Shown piece after piece: positions 20,085 to 27,862 of a stretch of DNA of 64,000 nucleotides. Every line of letters begins with the position of its first letter. Within the stretch, counting starts at the first letter, position 1. The position numbers and the translations under genes were made by a program. The stretch covers positions 6,820,001 to 6,884,000 of the forward strand of contig NZ_CP094526.1 in the NCBI RefSeq assembly GCF_029910095.1, given 5' to 3'. This stretch comes from Bradyrhizobium sp. ISRA464 (GTDB lineage Bacteria; Pseudomonadota; Alphaproteobacteria; Rhizobiales; Xanthobacteraceae). A model generated the notes under the pieces. That model did no database searches and was not told where the DNA came from. It saw nothing but the letters and a program-made list of their open reading frames with translations.

Positions 20085-20160
20085 TCTGGGCCTCCCATTC
20101 TCCCTGCCCCAGACGGTGCCCTCGGTGGGACTCCAAGGCCGCCGAGGGCATTTCTTTTTT
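20042..20160 (+). ncRNA. Candidate structured RNA or 3' untranslated region with terminator
   Basis: Three hairpins follow one another: ACGAT...ATCGT (20042-20056), GTCTGGG...CCCAGAC (20084-20114) and TGCCCTCGG...CCGAGGGCA (20117-20150), the last followed by TTTCTTTTTT. This is either a small RNA or the structured 3' end of the transcript starting at 19545. No sigma-70 promoter immediately upstream is obvious. Confidence 0.45.
20117..20160 (+). terminator. Rho-independent terminator
   Basis: A 9-bp GC-rich stem (TGCCCTCGG / CCGAGGGCA) is followed by a ten-base tract containing nine T. It is the best intrinsic terminator in the window and points on the plus strand. Confidence 0.85.
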
Positions 20161-20567
20161 CGTCGAAGTCATTCCTATCCGTCACAAACAAGGATTGAAT
20201 TCGGGCCAGCCAGTCCATTCGGGATAACGCTTAGCCGCCTCCTTGGTGCCGCCGATATCGTCCCGGTGCATGATGCGAATGAGTTCGCTTCGTTCACTCC
20301 ATCTGCGAGCCAGGCGTCGATCAGCCGGCCGATCCTTGCGAGGCCGCCAAATGCGCTCGACGATCGGAACATGGCTGGCCCGACCGTTGCGGCTTGGGCA
20401 TTCTGCCCACACGACTTGCGCCGGCGCACGCGGGTCCCCTTTGGCTTTCATGGCATCACAAGCAGTTCCGCGGGTAGACTTGGGTCGATAATGACAAGAC
20501 GGGTGGCTCCATCCGCTGGTCACACAACGCGTGAACGACCTGATCAACGGTCGAGAGATCGCGCCGG
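20161..20567. other. No recognisable gene
   Basis: On the minus strand, around 20182-20429, there is a coding-like stretch with alternative frames (IMHRDDIGGTKEAAKRYPEW) that I could not assign. It has no clear start and may be a gene remnant. Confidence 0.4.
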
Positions 20568-21017
20568 CTAATCCGGATGGATCGCAATAGCCATGGTTTC
20601 ATCGCTGTCTTCGAGCCAATCGGAAGGCCGATTGTCCTCCAGCAGCTTGACGCCACACAGACAGACTTCGCCCTCCTTCACGGTGATCGCGATCGGCTCG
20701 AGGAGGCGTCCATTACAGGGGCCGTCGATGCAATAGCCGCTGTCGATCTCGAAGATCGCTCCATGCCGGCCGCATCTAAGAAAAGAGCGGTCCGCTGAGA
20801 AAAATTCGCCACCGCCGACGTTGAGCCAGACCCCGTCATGTGGGCAGCGATTGATATAACCGAAAAAGTCATTGTCAAACGTCCGCACGACGACAATTGG
20901 GAATGGCCGGCTCTCACCGCCGCCGTCGATCCGGGCCAGGCTAAACCCCTTGGCACCGCCCCGCTCAATGGCGCCGGCAGGACAGACGGCAAACAGGTCG
21001 ATCTCGCGAGCCGCCAT
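20568..21017 (-). CDS. Rieske-type [2Fe-2S] protein
   Basis: The 149-residue protein has a Rieske cluster-binding pair: Cys58-Pro-His60 and Cys82-Gly-Arg-His85, separated by the usual loop (RCPHDGVWLN ... LRCGRHGAIFEID). It resembles the small soluble Rieske ferredoxins of dioxygenase systems more than the cytochrome bc1 subunit, since no membrane anchor is visible. It is the last gene of the minus-strand series downstream of nifB, 15 bp after the 73-aa gene. A role as electron carrier or Fe-S sensor in nitrogen fixation is inferred from position only. Confidence 0.85.
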   Translation of the reverse strand: MAAREIDLFAVCPAGAIERGGAKGFSLARIDGGGESRPFPIVVVRTFDNDFFGYINRCPHDGVWLNVGGGEFFSADRSFLRCGRHGAIFEIDSGYCIDGPCNGRLLEPIAITVKEGEVCLCGVKLLEDNRPSDWLEDSDETMAIAIHPD

Positions 21018-21032
21018 ATCGTCGCTGATCCC

Positions 21033-21254
21033 TTATCGCCGCCTCACAGCTTCCAGTCTGAAGGCATCGACCGCAGTTCGCGGCAACCGAAATAGCCCGC
21101 AGCCGCGAGCGAGCGGCCGATAGGCATGGCCTGCGCGCGCGTTGAGAACATTGAACCACTGGTTTGGCGTGAGCTTCGCGGGGCGCTCACTGATCTGCGC
21201 CACCGTCCCGTCTGGGGCGAATCGGACGTGAATGATGACCTGTTGCGCGTTCAT
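21033..21254 (-). CDS. Small protein of the nif region, 73 aa
   Basis: I do not recognise a named family. The protein begins MNAQQVIIHVRFAPDGTVAQ and contains LTPNQWFNVLNARAG; it is basic, without cysteines beyond one in GCGLF and without a membrane segment. AAGGAACGAGT immediately before the ATG is a strong ribosome-binding site, and the Rieske gene follows after 15 bp. Translational spacing and strand suggest the two work together. Confidence 0.65.
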   Translation of the reverse strand: MNAQQVIIHVRFAPDGTVAQISERPAKLTPNQWFNVLNARAGHAYRPLARGCGLFRLPRTAVDAFRLEAVRRR

Positions 21255-21607
21255 ACTCGTTCCTTTTTTTGGTCGAATTTCGAGGCTTGAGACGAACGCT
21301 CAGGAGATTGGTCCCTGACACCCTGGGCTTCGAAGCGCTGAGCGTCGCGTCGAACAGCGGGCTCGAAGCGGCATCTACGCTGCGTTCGCGCTTGCCATTG
21401 TCCTCGCGCCCGACCTTTGAGCGCCTCCTGAGCTCTTCCCCACGCCCCGTTGGAGCCGACCTGCTCCGCCCTCGCAATTTGCCTCACGTGGCATTCTCCG
21501 CGCCAGGCAACAGATGCGCAGCAATCGACCCCGCCGTCTTGGGCAATGGCAAATCGGTGATCATCATTCGATGCTTGCCCAGCCTGGTTTATGAGATGGC
21601 GGCTAGC
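21255..21607. other. Intergenic stretch before the 73-aa/Rieske pair
   Basis: I found no gene and no convincing sigma-54 or FNR-type site, so it is unclear whether the 73-aa and Rieske genes have their own promoter or rely on read-through from the nifB direction. Confidence 0.4.
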
Positions 21608-22810
21608 TCAGTAGATGGCCGCGCCAGCGCCTACATTGACCGATGCATCCTTCATCGTCTCCACGATAAACTCGATCTGTTTGTTCGAGAGATGAGTGTG
21701 AAATGGCAGAGCCACGGCGCGATCGGCAATTTTTTCCGTAACCGGGAAATCACCCCGTCGATAGCCGAGATCAAGATAGTGAGGCTGCAAATGTAACGGA
21801 TGGCTGTAGGCGACAGCTTCGACCTGCTCGACGCGCAAATCGTCGACAATGGCATCGCGGCTCGATCGCGTAAAGCGCGTCCCGAGATGAACCAAATACA
21901 GAAACCAGTTCACCTCGGTCGCATCGGGGCCGATATAGGGCGGCTTGATGCCCTCAAACGATTGCATATGCGCATTGTAGAGCTGCTCGATCAGCCGCCG
22001 CCGCTCCAGAATTTCCGCAAGGCGCTTGAGCTGCGCAAGTCCTAAGGCCGCTGTGAGATCGCTCATGCCTGCCTGGTAGGGCGGCGCGCTTCCGACGACG
22101 ACGGAGAAGCGCTCATCTGCTCCATGGGCGCGGTGGCGACGCAGGCTAACGGCGAAGTCGATGTCGTCGGTGACCACCATTCCGCCTTCGCCACAACTCA
22201 GTGCCGACGGCTGAGCAAAGTCGAAAACGGCGACGTCGCCAAAGCATCCGACAAGTTCGCCCCTATATCTTGATCCAATCGCCTCGGTGGAATCCTCCAA
22301 AAGAAGCAGCCGGCGGCGCTGCGCGATTGCGCGCAGCTCCGACCAGGGTGCCGGATGGCCATTTGGATTCCCAGCGATGATCGCTCGCGTGTTGAGCGTG
22401 ATTCGCTCTTCGAGTTTCGCCGGGACCAACGCTCCGGACCAATAGTCAATATCAGCAAACACCGCTCGCGCGCCTGCGAGACTGACCGCATGGACCGTCT
22501 CGCGAAACGAGTAGGGCGAGGCGATCACCTCCTGCCCTGGCCCGATGCCGAGCGCCTTTAGCGCAAGCAGAAGACCGATAGTGCCGCTCGGCACGGCAAC
22601 GGCATAGCTGCGGCCAACATAACTCGCAAATGCCTGCTCGAATTCATCGGTGATCGGCCCGTTCGAGAGCCGCGGCGAACACAGCAACGCCTCCACAGCA
22701 GAGAGTTCGGCGCTTGTGATATCGGGATCGGACAGCGGAACGAAGGAAACATCCATCCTTGCGTCGGCGGCACAATTATTGTGGTTCTCCGCCAGTCCAA
22801 TACCGCTCAC
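21608..22810 (-). CDS. DegT/DnrJ/EryC1-family protein lacking the PLP lysine
   Basis: The 400-residue protein has the fold of sugar aminotransferases of the DegT/DnrJ/EryC1/StrS family (PSGTIGLLLALKALGIGPG, LLLEDSTEAIGSRYRG, CGEGGMVVTDD). In active members the Schiff-base lysine stands four residues before the GEGG run, in a motif like FSFHPTKNLTTGEGG. Here the aligned stretch is FDFAQPSALSCGEGG and Ser202 replaces lysine. The aspartate that contacts the pyridine ring (Asp173) is kept. It probably cannot transaminate and may have another PLP-dependent or structural role. Its start overlaps the stop of the 89-aa gene (ATGA), so it belongs to the nifB-downstream set. Confidence 0.85.
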   Translation of the reverse strand: MSGIGLAENHNNCAADARMDVSFVPLSDPDITSAELSAVEALLCSPRLSNGPITDEFEQAFASYVGRSYAVAVPSGTIGLLLALKALGIGPGQEVIASPYSFRETVHAVSLAGARAVFADIDYWSGALVPAKLEERITLNTRAIIAGNPNGHPAPWSELRAIAQRRRLLLLEDSTEAIGSRYRGELVGCFGDVAVFDFAQPSALSCGEGGMVVTDDIDFAVSLRRHRAHGADERFSVVVGSAPPYQAGMSDLTAALGLAQLKRLAEILERRRLIEQLYNAHMQSFEGIKPPYIGPDATEVNWFLYLVHLGTRFTRSSRDAIVDDLRVEQVEAVAYSHPLHLQPHYLDLGYRRGDFPVTEKIADRAVALPFHTHLSNKQIEFIVETMKDASVNVGAGAAIY

Positions 22811-23076
22811 CGCTCAATATTCCTTCTCGCCAGCAGCATTCCGGTTGCCTTTGCAGGGTCGGCCGTCATGTGAACGCAATGATCGGATCCATCGATGAGA
22901 TGCAGATCGAAGTCCAAGAAGCGCCGGAATGGCTGCTCCGTCACATCGGACGCGTCACAGCGCATCCAGGCGAGCTTCGGAAAGCGACGGCGCAACGCCT
23001 CAAGCGATGCCGCATCGGCGCCAGTCGCCGCAAGCAGCCCTTCGATTTCGGTCAGTTCATCGGCAGCCAGCGCCAT
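22807..23076 (-). CDS. Small nif-region protein, probably DUF6129-like
   Basis: The 89-residue protein (MALAADELTEIEGLLAATGA ... FPKLAWMRCDASDVTEQPF) resembles a small family seen only near nif genes, which I believe is catalogued as DUF6129; that name is from memory and unverified. GGAGGAG precedes the ATG. It overlaps the DegT-like gene by four bases and lies 31 bp after the 119-aa gene. Confidence 0.65.
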   Translation of the reverse strand: MALAADELTEIEGLLAATGADAASLEALRRRFPKLAWMRCDASDVTEQPFRRFLDFDLHLIDGSDHCVHMTADPAKATGMLLARRNIER

Positions 23077-23107
23077 TGTAGCTCCTCCATGACGGTCCCC
23101 GACCGCA

Positions 23108-23467
23108 TCATTGCCAGAACAATCGCTCGGGATCCGCGTTCAGCTCGTCGATCGCTGACGTCAACCGTTGGAAAATGCTGTAAAATTCCCAGCTCTCTCG
23201 CACGTGGTTCTTGAAGAAAAGCTTCCAGACCTCGCTCACGACATCATAATGGACCAGCGCGATATCGATCAGGCCGCCGCCCTTGTCGATATTGTGCGAG
23301 CAGCAGGGACTCTCGACGAGATAGCCGCTCCTCACCGGCTTCACATTCGGCATGACGTAGCGATAGCGATTGCGCGTGATCAACGCGCGCTCGATCCGCT
23401 TGCGATCGAGTTCGTTCGGGTGAGGAACAAGCCCGGTCTGTGACTTCCGCACTACCGCTGCAGTCAT
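23108..23467 (-). CDS. Conserved-looking nif-region protein, 119 aa
   Basis: I do not recognise a named family. Notable features are a basic N-terminus with RIERALITRNRYRYVMP, a paired-cysteine loop (VESPCCSHNIDKGGG) and an aromatic-rich C-terminal half (VHYDVVSEVWKLFFKNHV). Two adjacent cysteines followed by histidine could bind a metal. GGGGAG precedes the start, and it lies 15 bp after the second NifZ-type gene in the same operon. Confidence 0.65.
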   Translation of the reverse strand: MTAAVVRKSQTGLVPHPNELDRKRIERALITRNRYRYVMPNVKPVRSGYLVESPCCSHNIDKGGGLIDIALVHYDVVSEVWKLFFKNHVRESWEFYSIFQRLTSAIDELNADPERLFWQ

Positions 23468-23482
23468 CGCGAAAGTCTCCCC

Positions 23483-23722
23483 TCAAAGTAGCGCAGTTTC
23501 TTCTTCGAGACAGCCGATGACCAGCTGTCCACCACAATCGACAATGTAGATCGGCACATCCGCTTGCGTATGCATGGCGACCCGGATGATGTTTCCGATC
23601 CGTCCGGCACTGAGCAGGAGTCCGTCGGCTGGCGCATCGGGAAAAGAATCGTCATTGATGAGGTCGACCGCGGTTTTGACCCGCTGGCCTGATCGATATT
23701 TCGGAAGGCCCGTCTCCGTCAT
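23483..23722 (-). CDS. nifZ: NifZ-domain protein, second copy
   Basis: The 79-residue protein fits one NifZ domain: LPKYRSGQRVKTAVDLINDDSFPD, a GRIGNIIRVAMHT strand and a conserved end VIGCLEEE. NifZ assists P-cluster assembly in the MoFe protein. Its start overlaps the stop of the preceding NifZ-type gene (ATGA). Many NifZ proteins are single polypeptides, so the two adjacent genes may form a split or duplicated NifZ. Confidence 0.85.
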   Translation of the reverse strand: MTETGLPKYRSGQRVKTAVDLINDDSFPDAPADGLLLSAGRIGNIIRVAMHTQADVPIYIVDCGGQLVIGCLEEETALL

Positions 23723-24039
23723 GATCCGCTCTTTTTCGGCAGCGCCAGATGATCAGACGCCTCGCGCATGCCGACCGGATCGAGCTCCTTGCGCTTCATA
23801 CCGACGCGGTAGCCGGTTTCAAGAAATTCGACTCCGTAGATATAGAATTGCTGGAGGAACGTGCCGATGGAAACGACGTAACCAACCTCGCCTTTCTTGG
23901 CCAGGAGAGCGCCGATGTCCTTGCCGGGATAGGTGCCATCATTGCGGATATTGCGGTTGGCCCGCACCTTGTCGCCGAAATTGAAGGCCGGGGGCCCGTC
24001 CAGCTCAACCACGTCACTGTCGCGAGCGATGTTGCTCAT
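23719..24039 (-). CDS. nifZ: NifZ-domain protein, first copy
   Basis: The 106-residue protein has a NifZ-type domain (FNFGDKVRANRNIRNDGTYPG, KKGEVGYVVSIGTFLQQ, YIYGVEFLETGYRVGM). NifZ is needed for maturation of one P-cluster half of nitrogenase. The ATG at 24039 overlaps the stop of the LRV gene (ATGA) and has AAGG upstream; a longer start at 24048 lacks spacing for a ribosome-binding site. Confidence 0.88.
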   Translation of the reverse strand: MSNIARDSDVVELDGPPAFNFGDKVRANRNIRNDGTYPGKDIGALLAKKGEVGYVVSIGTFLQQFYIYGVEFLETGYRVGMKRKELDPVGMREASDHLALPKKSGS

Positions 24040-24809
24040 GCTCGCCATCCTTGTGGGCTGATGGACGAGACGGTCAACCGAGCGCGGGCGACCTCCTGCA
24101 CCATGCTATCCTCGTCTTTGACAAGATCTGCCAACTCGTCGGCCGCAATGCGGCTCGCTACTTCGTAACGGATACGCCAATCAGGGTCACGCCGCAGCGT
24201 GGTCAGGGACTGAGGTGACAGTCGCCGCGCGATCTCGAGCCGGATCGAAGCCTGCGGGTCGTTCACCATGGCCATCAGCCAATCGTATGGAATACGTCGC
24301 GCCACCATGCGGCGAACCTCGGTGTCCTCGTCATTCATCAGTGATCCGAGCCGCCACGGCGCAATCCGGTATGCCACGACGCGACGGACGTAATAGTCAT
24401 CGTCCGACAGCATCGGCACCAGTTCGTCGTCATCAAGCAAAGCCGCGACGCCAATCCTGACCGCGCGATGCGGATCGTTGCGCAGACGCAGGACATAACG
24501 TCTGGGCAGCCGCTGCGCCGCGTTCCAGCGCACGGTCTCATCCCCGTCATTGATTAGCCGCAGCAATAGAAAGCGATTGGCGTATCTGGCCACAATCGCT
24601 CGCACCTCGAAATACGGGTGGCCAATATAACCGTCGGCGAGCCCCGGGTTCTGCTCGAAGAAGCGATCGATGCGGCGAGCGTACCTGTCGTGGACGCAGG
24701 CGTGCGAGGGCTCGCAGCCGCCCCTTTTCTTCAGCGACCGATGAGGGCAGGCGCCGCAATCGATCTCACGCCCGAGCCAGTCGAGGGCATCGCCGATGTC
24801 AATCGTCAT
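24036..24809 (-). CDS. LRV protein with N-terminal 4Fe-4S cluster
   Basis: The 257-residue protein matches the leucine-rich-repeat-variant (LRV) Fe-S protein first described from the Azotobacter vinelandii nif region. The N-terminal cysteine cluster is CGACPHRSLKKRGGCEPSHAC, within the first 40 residues. It is followed by about eight repeats of 24 residues with the pattern L...DPd..VR..vA.R, giving a curved helical scaffold. The function is unknown; binding a nitrogenase component is a guess. It overlaps the 143-aa gene upstream and nifZ downstream, both by ATGA. Confidence 0.88.
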   Translation of the reverse strand: MTIDIGDALDWLGREIDCGACPHRSLKKRGGCEPSHACVHDRYARRIDRFFEQNPGLADGYIGHPYFEVRAIVARYANRFLLLRLINDGDETVRWNAAQRLPRRYVLRLRNDPHRAVRIGVAALLDDDELVPMLSDDDYYVRRVVAYRIAPWRLGSLMNDEDTEVRRMVARRIPYDWLMAMVNDPQASIRLEIARRLSPQSLTTLRRDPDWRIRYEVASRIAADELADLVKDEDSMVQEVARARLTVSSISPQGWRA

Positions 24810-25237
24810 CGCACTTGCTCATCTGTTCTGGAACGTCCAAGGCAAACGCCGGCGCCGACCTCGCCGGCGGGTTCGAATTCGAGCAGATTTTCGTTGCCAC
24901 AGCCGTTATTCGGATTGCCGAACACCATCTTCAGCAAAAATCGACAGAAGCGCGTCTCATAGCGATCGAGAGCGCTCGCGGCCGCGCTGACTGTTAACCA
25001 ACCGTCGGCGCCTGTGTTTCCGCGCTTGATCCGGCGCAGACAGGGCTTTGCGATCTCCAATGCTTGGGTTAACCGAGCCGTGTAGAAACAGACATGGTAA
25101 CGGACCACGGCATGGTCCGCGGCCAGCGCTTGAGCTTTCAACAGGTAAGTTTCGGCTGTCTCGTCCTGGTAACGTCCAGCCCACCGCAGTTGATCTTCGG
25201 CGTCACGCGGCAGGTCGTCACCGTGCTGTGTGTGCAT
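24806..25237 (-). CDS. Conserved-looking nif-region protein, 143 aa
   Basis: I cannot name its family. The chosen ATG at 25237 has AAGGGGG at ideal spacing; the open frame continues upstream but that part is arginine-rich and not protein-like. The first half is helical (ETAETYLLKAQALAADHAVV, CFYTARLTQALEIAKPC) and the end carries a cysteine-containing loop (FGNPNNGCGNENLLEFE). It could be a TPR-like helical protein. It lies between frxA and the LRV gene and overlaps the latter by four bases. Confidence 0.65.
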   Translation of the reverse strand: MHTQHGDDLPRDAEDQLRWAGRYQDETAETYLLKAQALAADHAVVRYHVCFYTARLTQALEIAKPCLRRIKRGNTGADGWLTVSAAASALDRYETRFCRFLLKMVFGNPNNGCGNENLLEFEPAGEVGAGVCLGRSRTDEQVR

Positions 25238-25645
25238 GATCTGCACCCCCTTGCGGCAACATGTCGGGTCGACTGCAATGTTCCGCGTAATCGTCGGCCT
25301 TGCTCGTTTATTGGAGCGCTCTCGGCGTCGTTGGGCAGCGGTGCTCCTGGTTCCGATTGACTTGCTACGAACTGCGCCGCCACGTCGATCACATCGGCAG
25401 CGACACTGCCGAATAGACAATCGGTCCACGGCCTCGAAGCGCAACTTTTGACCAGCACTGGGCTCGACCAGCACACCCGATCCCGGAGGCCGATGCAGCA
25501 TCGATGCGCGCGACGAACGCTCTCGAGCGATCGGTTCCCTTGATCCGAACCGAAAGCGGGCTTCTGGGACACCATCAACGCGCCGCACGGAACTTATCGA
25601 CTGCGCTCCGACGCAGCTTGGCCTGAACTTCATCGTCTCATCCCG
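25238..25645. other. Gap between frxA and the 143-aa gene
   Basis: There is no gene of its own. An imperfect inverted repeat (GCGGCAACAT ... ATGTTCCGC, about 25253-25296) sits just upstream of the 143-aa gene. I found no exact -24/-12 element, so whether transcription runs through from nifB is open. Confidence 0.4.
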
Positions 25646-25870
25646 TTAACCCGGTGCCTTGTAGCGCGGCAATGACACATCGATCACGCAGGTGTCGTCG
25701 ACCGGGCAAACCTCGACACATTGCGGATCGTCGAAATAGCCGATGCATTCGGTGCACTTCTTCGGATCTATTGCGAAGATTCCACCTTTCTCGACGATCG
25801 CAACGTTCGGGCAAATCGGCTCGCAGGCTGAGCAGCCGGTGCATTGCGAAGCGATGATCTTGAACGGCAT
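25646..25870 (-). CDS. frxA: FrxA/FdxN, 2[4Fe-4S] ferredoxin
   Basis: The 74-residue bacterial ferredoxin has two cluster motifs: Cys10, 13, 16 and 20, and Cys39, 42, 51 and 55 (the second with the C-x2-C-x8-C-x3-C spacing of nif ferredoxins). It lies 11 bp after nifB, as frxA does in Bradyrhizobium japonicum. Such ferredoxins serve NifB catalysis or reduce NifH. Confidence 0.93.
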   Translation of the reverse strand: MPFKIIASQCTGCSACEPICPNVAIVEKGGIFAIDPKKCTECIGYFDDPQCVEVCPVDDTCVIDVSLPRYKAPG

Positions 25871-25881
25871 CGATAGTTCCC

Positions 25882-27432
25882 CTACGCCACCGAGGTCATC
25901 GCTGAATCTCGCATTGCCGTGCGTGCGACATGCTGGATCTCACCGCTTTGCACCCTGCGGAGATAGGCTTTGAACCAGGCGATCATCGAGGTCTCGATGA
26001 ACTCATGGGCGTATTGATCGACCGGCTCGATGCCGGCATTGATCAGGCTGTTCTTCGGGCAACCGCCGATCTTCGCGACGAATACCGCATGGCAATCGCC
26101 AATGGCGGCGATGATGGGTGCAAGCCTGTCCTGCTCGCCATAACCGGCCTGACAATAGAGATCGACCCTGCGGTGGCCAACGAATTTGGTGCCGGATGTC
26201 GAAAGTTCGTACACCTGGAACTCATTGGCATGTCCAAAATGCTGATTGATCAGGCCCGAGCCCTTGGTCGCGACCGCGACCAGAAGCGTGATATCGCTCA
26301 TCTCGCCAGCCAATTCCATAAGCTCCTCTTGCTTGGCTGCGGCCTTTGCCGCGCGCTGATGCTCGACGTTGGCTTGGTAGGCCTTTCGCGTCTCAAAGTC
26401 ATATTTGAGCTCCATGGTCATGAGCCTCTCTGCCGTGAACTCGGAGCTGCGATCCTGTCCAAGTAGGCCGACGGCGTCGGCGCGGCATTGGCGACAATGC
26501 CGCATCATGTTTATCTCGCCTTCACAAGTGTCCTGCAGTGCCTTCAATTCCTGCGCGGTTGGCCCCCGCTGGCCATTGAGGCCGAATACCGTGCCGTGCT
26601 CGGGCGCGGAGATCAGTGGCATGATATTGTGCAGGAAGGCACCGCGCGACTTTACCGCCTTGTTGACCTCGACCAGGTGCTCGTCGTTGACGCCCGGGAT
26701 CATCACCGAATTGACCTTGCACAGGACGCCTCGTTGCGCGAGCATCTCAAGGCCCTCAAGCTGACGGTCCGCGAGTATCCTCGAGGCTTCGGTCCCGGTG
26801 TAGCGCCTATGATTGAAGAATATCCAGGGATAGATTTTCGCACCGATTTTTGGATCGATCATGTTGATCGTGATGGTGACGTGATCGACCTTGCAGCGGA
26901 CGATTGCGTCGATATGGTCAGGCAGGGCCAGCCCGTTAGTCGACAGGCACAGCTTGATGTCGGGCGCGGTCGTTGCGATCAGGTCGAAGGTCCTGAAGCT
27001 CTTTACGGGATTCGCGAGCGCATCGCCGGGACCTGCGATGCCAACCACGGTCAGCTGCGGGATGTTTGCGGCAACCGCGAGCACTTTTCTCGCTGCCTGC
27101 TCAGGGCTGATCTTTTCGCTCACCACGCCGGGACGCGATTCATTGGCGCAATCGTATTTGCGATTACAGTAATTGCACTGGATATTGCAGGCTGGCGCGA
27201 CCGCGACATGCATGCGGGCATAGTGATGATGCGCTTCTTCGCTGTAGCAGGGATGGTTCTTCACCTTTTCCCAGACTTCGCTCGGCAAATCGCCTTGACC
27301 CGCATATGAGCCACAGCTCGCCTTGCCTCCGGCCGCCGAGGCGCGGCAGCCCTTATGCTCGCCAGTGGGCAGCATCTTGCTGCTCGTCGCCGGATGATTG
27401 GCGCCATTTCCGCCTCCCGCCACTGCCTTCAT
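25882..27432 (-). CDS. nifB: NifB, radical SAM FeMo-cofactor synthase
   Basis: The 516-residue enzyme fuses two [4Fe-4S] clusters and inserts the central carbide to make NifB-co, the precursor of FeMo-co. The radical SAM motif is [14 protein letters not shown] near residue 90, and further cluster cysteines follow ([11 protein letters not shown]). The C-terminal third is a NifX-like domain ([20 protein letters not shown]). The frame is open to a GTG at 27543, but the ATG at 27432 has AGGGGAG upstream, and the sigma-54 promoter lies inside the longer version. It heads a gene series that extends to the Rieske gene. Confidence 0.97.
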   Translation of the reverse strand: MKAVAGGGNGANHPATSSKMLPTGEHKGCRASAAGGKASCGSYAGQGDLPSEVWEKVKNHPCYSEEAHHHYARMHVAVAPACNIQCNYCNRKYDCANESRPGVVSEKISPEQAARKVLAVAANIPQLTVVGIAGPGDALANPVKSFRTFDLIATTAPDIKLCLSTNGLALPDHIDAIVRCKVDHVTITINMIDPKIGAKIYPWIFFNHRRYTGTEASRILADRQLEGLEMLAQRGVLCKVNSVMIPGVNDEHLVEVNKAVKSRGAFLHNIMPLISAPEHGTVFGLNGQRGPTAQELKALQDTCEGEINMMRHCRQCRADAVGLLGQDRSSEFTAERLMTMELKYDFETRKAYQANVEHQRAAKAAAKQEELMELAGEMSDITLLVAVATKGSGLINQHFGHANEFQVYELSTSGTKFVGHRRVDLYCQAGYGEQDRLAPIIAAIGDCHAVFVAKIGGCPKNSLINAGIEPVDQYAHEFIETSMIAWFKAYLRRVQSGEIQHVARTAMRDSAMTSVA

Positions 27433-27498
27433 GTTCGGTTCTCCCCTGCGGGCCGGATCGGCTCCCTGGACCGGCCCAGGCGAGCATAGCGAGGAGTT

Positions 27499-27514
27499 AG
27501 CAACCGGCGTGCCA
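27499..27514 (-). promoter_or_regulatory. Sigma-54 promoter of nifB
   Basis: The minus strand reads TGGCACGCCGGTTGCT, an exact -24/-12 element, 66 bp upstream of the nifB ATG. Confidence 0.92.
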
Positions 27515-27602
27515 TCGCTGACACGACCGGATCTGTTCTTCACGTCAATGAGTTAGCTGGAGCGATCGGGCTCGTCCGTTTGTAGGACAACGATGATGCA
27601 CG

Positions 27603-27618
27603 TGTTGGAAAAACGACA
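27603..27618. promoter_or_regulatory. NifA site upstream of nifB
   Basis: TGTTGGAAAAACGACA fits TGT-N10-ACA and lies about 88 bp upstream of the -24 element. Confidence 0.8.
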
Positions 27619-27752
27619 AGCCGAACGATTTGGCGCAGAGCCGGCGTTTGTCAGCACAATCGTCCGCCAAGTGAGTCGCCGAGATTCTCCGGACGCAAGC
27701 CCGGCCGTTCGCCCCCGGGGTGCGGGTCGAGCCTCGCCGGCTCCGCTTTGCG

Positions 27753-27862
27753 AGCGCCTAAAGCACGATGGGTTTGAGCTGACTTCTCATCGCGCTTTAG
27801 CGCCTGGTCTAACTATGATCCTTTCGGGAGGACCGCATCACACTTTTCCGGGTCATGCTCTA
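27753..27862. repeat. Dispersed Bradyrhizobium-type palindromic repeat
   Basis: The left part is an inverted repeat (GCGCCTAAAGCACGATG ... CATCGCGCTTTAGCGC) and the right part ends CACTTTTCCGGGTCATGCTC. From memory this resembles an intergenic repeat found in many copies in Bradyrhizobiaceae. It sits directly at the 3' end of the SIR2-like gene and may act as a transcription barrier between that operon and the nifB control region. Confidence 0.6.

Noticed and set aside
24806..25633. Longer 275-residue version of the 143-aa protein
   Set aside because: The extra N-terminal part is arginine-rich and not protein-like, and the ATG at 25237 has an excellent ribosome-binding site.
25882..27543. 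NifB starting at the GTG at 27543
   Set aside because: The exact sigma-54 promoter at 27499-27514 would lie within the coding region. The ATG at 27432 has a ribosome-binding site and gives the expected 516 residues.
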